A stretch of 9,424 nucleotides of DNA from Methanosarcina sp. GTDB taxonomy: Archaea; Halobacteriota; Methanosarcinia; Methanosarcinales; Methanosarcinaceae. The stretch is from assembly GCA_013330315.1 (NCBI GenBank), contig DUIO01000323.1:1390-10813 (forward strand), written 5' to 3'. The translations under genes and the position numbers were made by a program. The notes below the pieces were generated by a model. The model worked only from the letters and a program-made list of their open reading frames with translations. It had not been told where the DNA came from and did not search any database. Each line of letters starts with the position of its first letter. The stretch's first letter is position 1. Of this stretch, positions 5,385-9,424 are shown in pieces.

Positions 5385-5945
5385 TTATACTACTCCAAGA
5401 GGCCGGGATTTTCTTAGATCTTTTTCAATATCCTCAAATTCCCTTACATATGCTTCCCCTATTTCCTTCATTAATCGCATAATACTTTCATCATTCCCAA
5501 TTCCGGCTTCTTTCAGGTTTCCGTATACTTCATGGGAAACATTCATACCGAAGTGGATCTTCTGGGATACAGCTGATGCGCTGGCGATCGACACGGTCAG
5601 CTTCTTTTCCTTAAAAAATAGGTCATCTCCTTCTCTTGAGGTGTGGATTCCAAGCCCTGCAAGATGTTCCCGTACAACTGCGGTAAAAAGACGCTGACGT
5701 GCATAGATTAATTTCAGGTCTGTAGAATCGAAGTGCTCTATTATGAAATTTACCATATCTTCGGACCAGATAGACTCGTTTGCTCTCCGGTCTTCGAGGT
5801 CAATCATATGCTCTATTTTTACATCACATGAGCCTCTGAATACGATAATGGAATCTTCCTGTACCCCAAAGCTATTATAAGCCCAGAGGGAAGAAATCTG
5901 GCTCCCGTCGTAATCAATTTTTTCAGGTAAAACAATACATTTCAT
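5385..5945 (-). CDS. DUF366 family protein in the preQ0 operon
   Basis: This 186-residue protein matches my memory of the archaeal DUF366 family; no biochemical function is known to me. Conserved-looking elements are YDGSQISSLWAY (12-23), VFRGSCDVK (35-43), DLEDRR (49-54), RQRLFTAVV (83-91) and GDDLFFKEKKLTVSIASAS (106-124). The last resembles the lysine loop of biotin/lipoate ligases (N-D-x-Y, then K-K-I-A-G), which is a visual resemblance and not proof. There is no signal peptide, membrane segment or cysteine cluster. It lies between queC (78 bp before) and queE, and its stop touches the queE start, so a role in preQ0 or archaeosine synthesis is inferred. GAGAG upstream of the ATG is a modest ribosome site. 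It might be a missing enzyme, a chaperone or a sensor for the pathway. Confidence 0.9.
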   Translation of the reverse strand: MKCIVLPEKIDYDGSQISSLWAYNSFGVQEDSIIVFRGSCDVKIEHMIDLEDRRANESIWSEDMVNFIIEHFDSTDLKLIYARQRLFTAVVREHLAGLGIHTSREGDDLFFKEKKLTVSIASASAVSQKIHFGMNVSHEVYGNLKEAGIGNDESIMRLMKEIGEAYVREFEDIEKDLRKSRPLGVV

Positions 5946-6023
5946 GGAACTCTCTCTATAATATTCTATAATTGCATTTTTATTTTCTAATTGACCCTGT
6001 CAGTATCTTGCAAGTTCGCGATT

Positions 6024-6719
6024 TCAGATCCCTAGCCTTTCAAGAAGCGGGTCCTTTACACCTGCATTTTTGAACGCCCTTGCCCTGCGCACGCAGCTTT
6101 CACACTCTCCGCATGGGAGTTCTCCACCATGATAACAGCTCCAGCTGTATTCGAGAGGAGCTTTTGCTTCAAGAGCCCTTTTTACAATTTCGGTTTTCCC
6201 AAGCTCGATCAGAGGGGCAAGCACTTGCACTCCGTTTTGTGTGGAGTAAGAAAAGGCACAATCCATAGCCTTTACATAATCAAAGGAATTGTCAGGGAAA
6301 GTCCCGGCTTCTTCCCCGTTAAAGCCAACCACTATATAGTTACACTCTTTGCTCTCCGCAAAGCTTCCTGCAATGTTTAACATGACTCCGTTTCTATTCG
6401 GGACCCAGACCGCCTTTGCAGAGTTTTCAGTAATATTTGCAGGGGCAGCTTCATCAATATCTTCCACGGAAAGGGCAGGGATTTCTTCATCCCTGTTTAC
6501 AAGGGATGTATGGGTAATTTCCGCAAGCCAGTCCAGACTGATTACCCTGTGTCCGATCCCGAAGTATTCGCAAACCTTTCGGGAATACTCTGTTTCCCGC
6601 TGTACTGCTCTCTGCCCGTAATCAAAAGTGATCGCCATCTCAATTTCCAGGCTTTCGGCTGCCATCGCAAGAGCTGCGACAGAATCAAGCCCGCTGCTTA
6701 GGAGAGTTATAGCTTTCAT
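6024..6719 (-). CDS. queC: 7-cyano-7-deazaguanine (preQ0) synthase QueC
   Basis: QueC turns 7-carboxy-7-deazaguanine into preQ0 using ammonia and two ATP, by adenylation at the carboxylate. Archaea insert preQ0 at tRNA position 15 as archaeosine precursor. The 231-residue protein is full length. The N-terminal PP-loop is SSGLDS (8-13), followed by TFDYGQR (31-37), [10 protein letters not shown] (105-114) and [13 protein letters not shown] (132-144). The zinc site is C195, C203, C206, C209 in [19 protein letters not shown] 6719 has GAGG 5 nt upstream. It is the first gene of the minus-strand set queC, DUF366, queE, queD. No GTP cyclohydrolase, tRNA transglycosylase or archaeosine synthase is in the window, so the pathway's first and last steps must be coded elsewhere. 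Confidence 0.96.
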   Translation of the reverse strand: MKAITLLSSGLDSVAALAMAAESLEIEMAITFDYGQRAVQRETEYSRKVCEYFGIGHRVISLDWLAEITHTSLVNRDEEIPALSVEDIDEAAPANITENSAKAVWVPNRNGVMLNIAGSFAESKECNYIVVGFNGEEAGTFPDNSFDYVKAMDCAFSYSTQNGVQVLAPLIELGKTEIVKRALEAKAPLEYSWSCYHGGELPCGECESCVRRARAFKNAGVKDPLLERLGI

Positions 6720-6928
6720 TTATTCCTCACTAAAAATATTTCACGGATATTTTTCCCTTATCTTGGATTCTCTCAGGGTTCTCCCTAGATTCTCTAGAGC
6801 TTCTTGGAGTAATACCTCTATCTCCTATTTAAAAATAGCTTTTTTCCAGGTCAGGAGTTTTCCTTTTCTGAGCTTCAGGGCATATATTAAATATTCAGGG
6901 CGTCTAATATTAAATGAGGTGGGTTTAC
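6720..6928. promoter_or_regulatory. Divergent promoter region between queC and the phosphodiesterase
   Basis: For the plus strand, CATATATTAA (6881-6890) is a good TATA box about 20-25 nt before the likely start site near 6910. For the minus strand, the palindrome CTATTT-AA-AAATAG (6825-6838) reads as a TATA-like TTTTTAAATAG and would give queC a leader of roughly 85 nt. GATTCTCT occurs twice exactly 22 bp apart (6766-6773 and 6788-6795), two helical turns, between that element and queC, where an operator could lie. Confidence 0.45.
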
Positions 6929-7429
6929 TTGATAGGAATTGTTTCGGATTCGCACGATAACCTGGCAGCTATCCGGAAAGCTGTCGAGTTCTTTAACAAA
7001 AAACAGGTAAAAGCAGTGCTTCATGCTGGGGATATTATTTCACCTTTTACTGTAAGGGCTTTTAAAGAACTAACTCCAAAACTTTATTTCGTGTTCGGGA
7101 ATAACGATGGAGACAAAGTAACGCTTGTAAAGCGTTTTGAAGAAATAGGAGCTATTTCATGCGGAGACTTTGGCGACCTGACAATTGACGGGTTGCATAT
7201 TGCCCTTCTTCACGGAACAGATGAGACTCTGGTCAAAGCCCTCGCAAGGTCAGGAGACTTCGATGTCATAGTCAGGGGCCACACTCACGACCCCGGAGTC
7301 AGGATGATCGACGGGACTCAGGTGATAAATCCAGGGGAATGTTCAGGAGTACTGTCAGGAAAGGCTACGGTTGCAACCCTGGAGATTGCAAACCTGAATG
7401 TTGAGATTACTGAACTTAATCTTGACTGA
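6929..7429 (+). CDS. Small metallophosphodiesterase, MJ0936/YfcE type
   Basis: This is a calcineurin-like metal-dependent phosphodiesterase of the compact archaeal type; relatives hydrolyse model phosphodiesters and possibly cyclic nucleotides, but the natural substrate is unknown. From TTG 6929 the protein has 166 residues, typical of the family. The metal ligands are all visible: D7 and H9 (SDSHD), D35 (HAGD), N59 (GNND), H95 (LLHG), and H118 and H120 (GHTH); NPGECSG follows at 134-140. The family normally begins with a short strand right before DxH, as this TTG start gives, and AGGTGG stands 6 nt before it. The longer ATG start at 6914 overlaps that ribosome site and would add five residues. 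It is divergent from queC, with a T-rich terminator after it. Confidence 0.92.
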   Translation: MIGIVSDSHDNLAAIRKAVEFFNKKQVKAVLHAGDIISPFTVRAFKELTPKLYFVFGNNDGDKVTLVKRFEEIGAISCGDFGDLTIDGLHIALLHGTDETLVKALARSGDFDVIVRGHTHDPGVRMIDGTQVINPGECSGVLSGKATVATLEIANLNVEITELNLD

Positions 7430-7430
7430 C

Positions 7431-7463
7431 CATTTTTCTATTCCTTTCTTTTTGTCTCCTTTC
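7431..7463 (+). terminator. Pyrimidine-rich oligo-U terminator
   Basis: Starting 2 nt after the phosphodiesterase stop, the plus strand has repeated T-runs (T5, T3, T5) in an almost pure pyrimidine stretch with no hairpin. This is the usual form of intrinsic archaeal terminators. Confidence 0.5.
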
Positions 7464-7759
7464 GGGCAGCGGTTGTATCTGGCCGATAGGGGCAGTAAAA
7501 CGTTTTCATGGCCTGTTTTGCGGCAATTGACTAACTGATTTTTTTCTGTCCTTCTAGCGGTTTTCCAATAGCTATTTTTTCAATAGTTTCACTTTTGTCT
7601 TTCCCTTTTTTTAGCGAGAAAACCTCTCTTTTATTGAAACACAACAGGAGCAACTCAAAGGACCCGGATACAAAACGCAAATCACATAAAGGTGGAAAAT
7701 CTTTCCTATTTCAGTATCTTTTGAAACAGAATCTCATTAAAAATTATAGCAGTGGTTGA
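7464..7759. other. Intergenic region without a gene
   Basis: I see no coding frame with a start signal. It contains a ten-base palindrome AATAGCTATT (7567-7576) followed by T-runs, another T7 run near 7606-7612, and AT-rich sequence before the next gene. The promoter of the DGC gene is not evident; AAAATTATAG near 7740 is too close to its ATG to work as a normal TATA box. Confidence 0.5.
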
Positions 7760-8185
7760 ATGAAAACAGAAGAGCAAAAAGAACCCCTTAAACAGAAAGA
7801 ATCCCTGTCAGGCAGGATTAATGAAACAAAGGAGCCTTCAGGAAAAAAGAGAAGCACGCTCATCTTTGCCTGTTCCGGTTTATCAAATACAGGAAAACTC
7901 ACCATGCAGGCAGCATCAACCCTGGCTTTCAGGAGACCGGACCTTTACAGGGCTGCAGCTGCGATAAAAGGGCCTGGTCCTGTAGAGGACGCATTGTCCG
8001 AAGGCTTCAGAGTTCTTGCTCTTGACGGTTGTGAGGACAGGTGCGCTACAAAAAAGCTTGGAGAGGCAAGGGTACAGGCTGAGATCTATCTTATGGTTAC
8101 CGAGCTCGGGATTGAAAAAACAAACCCATCTGACGTAAAACCAGAGTATATAGAAAAAATTATAAGGGCTATAAAAGAAGCCTGA
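7760..8185 (+). CDS. DGC-domain putative zinc-binding protein, cysteine-poor
   Basis: The 141-residue protein carries the marks of the DGC family, a predicted zinc-binding domain of unknown function: FACSGLSNTGK (36-46), and LALDGCEDRCATKKL (86-100) with the name-giving D89-G90-C91 and C95. C38 is the first conserved cysteine. Relatives usually have another cysteine in the central part (as in FCLAG); here that stretch reads AAAAIKG (65-71), so only three cysteines are present. Residues 1-32 form a highly charged Lys/Glu-rich tail without predicted structure. ATG 7760 is preceded by GTGG, and there is no other in-frame start before C38, so the tail is genuine. The protein is cytosolic. It stands alone between two metallophosphoesterase genes. 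Metal binding may be lost or use other ligands. Confidence 0.85.
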   Translation: MKTEEQKEPLKQKESLSGRINETKEPSGKKRSTLIFACSGLSNTGKLTMQAASTLAFRRPDLYRAAAAIKGPGPVEDALSEGFRVLALDGCEDRCATKKLGEARVQAEIYLMVTELGIEKTNPSDVKPEYIEKIIRAIKEA

Positions 8186-8201
8186 ATTCATAAACATTCA
8201 G
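8182..8201. repeat. Small inverted repeat over the DGC gene stop codon
   Basis: CTGAAT (8182-8187, including the TGA stop) and ATTCAG (8196-8201) pair with an 8-nt loop. The hairpin is weak and lies between the convergent genes. Confidence 0.35.
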
Positions 8202-8227
8202 AACTCTCTACTGGACTAATTTTTTTC

Positions 8228-8263
8228 TTTAACTGCATTTTTAACTGCGTTTTTAACTGTTTT
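8228..8263 (+). terminator. 12-bp T-rich tandem repeat acting as probable terminator
   Basis: Three units TTTAACTGCATT, TTTAACTGCGTT and TTTAACTGTTTT stand at exact 12-bp spacing, preceded and followed by T-runs. Placed just after the DGC gene, they give four oligo-U tracts to the plus-strand transcript, as in archaeal termination. The last unit ends 2 nt before the 3' end of the convergent phosphoesterase gene. Confidence 0.65.
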
Positions 8264-8265
8264 TT

Positions 8266-8967
8266 TCAATATCCTCGCCTCAGAATAGCTGTCAGTTCTT
8301 CTGCGTGAGGCATTCGTTCTTCAATTTTTGCGCAGACCGCCTCAATATCATACTCCAGGCGGAAGAACTCTATCTTTCCTGTTTCAGTATCGAAAACCGC
8401 ACAGCCTGCACGGTTATCTCCATCTCTCGGCTGTCCCACAGAGCCCGGATTTATAATTGTAAGGTCACCAAGTTTTCTGTTCATAGGAATGTGAGAATGT
8501 CCAATTACAAGAAACTCTGCTTCCACGGGCTCTATTGCTTCATCTACCATGTTCCTTATTTCTTCATCTGGAGTTTCTGGTTTTATGTATTCAAACATGG
8601 AACGTGGGCTTGCATGGGTCAGGTAGAGTCTTTTTCCATCGACTTCTTCTTTGATCAGCAGAGGAAGTTTCTGCAGGTACTCCATCTGTGGCTTATCAAG
8701 AATATCCCAGGTATATTCCCGAGTAGCAACTGAGAGATGCTTGTACTTATATCCACACTGGCAGTCCACTTTAAAAGCAACAGCGTTATCGTGATTGCCT
8801 CTTAATGTTGGAATATTCTTTTTTTGCAGGAGATCTATACATCTGTCCGGGTCAGGCCCGTAGTCCACAATGTCTCCCAGGCAGATTGCCCTGTCGTGCG
8901 GAATATCGAGAACTGTCTGGAGGGCTTCAAGGTTTGCGTGGATATCGGCAATCAGCAGGATTTTCAT
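8266..8967 (-). CDS. Metallophosphoesterase (calcineurin-like)
   Basis: The 233-residue protein is a two-metal phosphoesterase of the family that includes archaeal MJ0912-like phosphodiesterases and bacteriophage-type protein phosphatases. All metal motifs are intact: D8 and H10 (ADIHAN), G31-D32 (CLGDIVDYGPDP), G57-N58-H59-D60, H118 (LTHASP), G156-H157-S-H159, and NPGSVGQPRDG (173-183), which closes the site. A pair of cysteines at C69 and C71 (DCQCGY) in the middle is not part of the motif. The C-terminal 40 residues are Glu-rich and helical. The substrate is unknown. The ATG at 8967 has GGGAGG about 8 nt upstream. It is longer than, and not a close copy of, the phosphodiesterase at 6929. 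It may be cotranscribed with the partial gene upstream across the purine tract. Confidence 0.93.
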   Translation of the reverse strand: MKILLIADIHANLEALQTVLDIPHDRAICLGDIVDYGPDPDRCIDLLQKKNIPTLRGNHDNAVAFKVDCQCGYKYKHLSVATREYTWDILDKPQMEYLQKLPLLIKEEVDGKRLYLTHASPRSMFEYIKPETPDEEIRNMVDEAIEPVEAEFLVIGHSHIPMNRKLGDLTIINPGSVGQPRDGDNRAGCAVFDTETGKIEFFRLEYDIEAVCAKIEERMPHAEELTAILRRGY

Positions 8968-8969
8968 GG

Positions 8970-9090
8970 CTATTTCCTCCCTTTTTTCTTTTTTCTTTTC
9001 TTTTTCCTCTGTCCTTCTTTTCTTTTTCTTATCTCTTTTCTTTCCTCTTCTCTTGCCTTTCCTTTTACTTTCTTTTTATCTTTCTTGCCT
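8970..9090 (-). repeat. Homopurine tract between co-directional genes
   Basis: Read on the minus strand, this stretch of about 120 bases is almost entirely A and G, with only scattered pyrimidines and repeated AAAGGCAAGA and AAAAGAAAG motifs. It covers the whole gap between the stop of the partial gene (9091) and the second metallophosphoesterase, whose Shine-Dalgarno GGGAGG ends the tract. Hydrophobic plus-strand frames rich in Phe, Leu and Ser are its shadow, not genes. Confidence 0.85.
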
Positions 9091-9424
9091 TTATCTTTCA
9101 GGTAATACCCTCATGCCAACTCCCATTACGAGCAGATTTGTCTCCATAGGAGGATGGTTCCATCCGTCAGGGGAGATAATCTTTCTCTCAATGGAAACTT
9201 CAACCTGGTTCCCGCTAAGCCCGCAGTCTTTCATATAATCTTCAACGAGCTTTTTCCCGAGTTCTGTTGCAGCATTCAGGGCTTCTGCATATACATCGAA
9301 CCTCAGCCTGCTGCCGGGTGCAAAGACCAGGAAATCCTTGTCCGGGGACATTAGGCTTGCAGGCCTGATCAGAATTTCCACTCTTTTGATTCCTTTTCCT
9401 GCCAGGGCTCCCACAGCATTTCCT
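9091..9424 (-). CDS. C-terminal part of an unidentified protein, cut by the window edge
   Basis: The frame is open to the last base of the window. A GTG at 9414 could be read as a start, but the codons before it (Gly-Asn-Ala) continue in frame, and the first visible stretch GNAVGALAGKGIKRVEILI reads like the interior of a domain. At least 110 residues are visible. They show beta-rich segments (KRVEILIRP, DFLVFAPGSRLRFDVY), a helix (AEALNAATELGKKLVEDYMK) and a strand-like VEVSIERKI, ending with METNLLVMGVGMRVLPER. I do not recognise the family and see no catalytic motif. It has one cysteine and no membrane segment. It lies upstream of, and on the same strand as, the metallophosphoesterase, so the two may form an operon. 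Confidence 0.75.
   Translation of the reverse strand, partial: GNAVGALAGKGIKRVEILIRPASLMSPDKDFLVFAPGSRLRFDVYAEALNAATELGKKLVEDYMKDCGLSGNQVEVSIERKIISPDGWNHPPMETNLLVMGVGMRVLPER

Noticed and set aside
6720..6928. preQ0/preQ1 riboswitch upstream of queC
   Set aside because: I see no matching pseudoknot sequence, and such riboswitches are not known to me in archaea.
7616..7629. GAGA/TCTC mini-hairpin followed by T-run
   Set aside because: Only 4 bp of stem and far from any stop codon, so not supportable as a terminator.
8805..9238. Plus-strand frames encoding Phe/Leu/Ser-rich, membrane-like proteins
   Set aside because: They are the complement of the homopurine spacer and of the two minus-strand genes; hydrophobicity comes from TTT and TCT codons only.

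Overview
The window looks like a chromosomal segment of a methanogenic archaeon, most likely Methanosarcina or a close relative. The evidence is a methanogenesis marker 2 family gene, a minimal NifB of the methanogen type, an 8-cysteine ferredoxin, preQ0 genes of the archaeosine pathway, Shine-Dalgarno sequences of the GGAGG/AGGTGA type, and long AT-rich intergenic regions with degenerate short tandem repeats. The assignment rests on recognised protein families; no search was run. I see no tRNA, rRNA, insertion sequence or CRISPR array.

Left part (1-2500): a small plus-strand protein I do not recognise (104-403) converges on a methanogenesis marker 2 gene (mmp2, minus strand, best start TTG 1607). 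A gap of about 600 bp with inverted repeats and a 12-bp tandem array leads to a plus-strand 2[4Fe-4S] ferredoxin (2214-2390), which ends in a strong hairpin.

Middle (2500-6720): nifB (minus strand, TTG start with a strong Shine-Dalgarno) has a 640-bp upstream gap holding three unrelated tandem arrays, with units of 11, 15 and 38 bp. Upstream of that gap lies a minus-strand run in transcription order queC, DUF366, queE, queD. QueD, QueE and QueC are the last three enzymes on the path from dihydroneopterin triphosphate to preQ0, which archaea insert at tRNA position 15 and convert to archaeosine. DUF366 lies inside this run, and its stop codon touches the queE start codon.

Right part (6720-9424): divergent from queC is a small MJ0936/YfcE-like phosphodiesterase (best start TTG 6929). 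It is followed by a DGC-domain putative zinc-binding protein with fewer cysteines than I expect for the family. A second metallophosphoesterase on the minus strand converges on it. A purine-only (minus strand) tract of about 120 bp separates that gene from the 3' part of an unidentified gene cut by the window edge.

The points most worth a second look are the DUF366 protein in the preQ0 operon, the helically phased 11-bp array upstream of nifB, the recurrence of different tandem arrays in almost every intergenic gap, and the cysteine-poor DGC protein.
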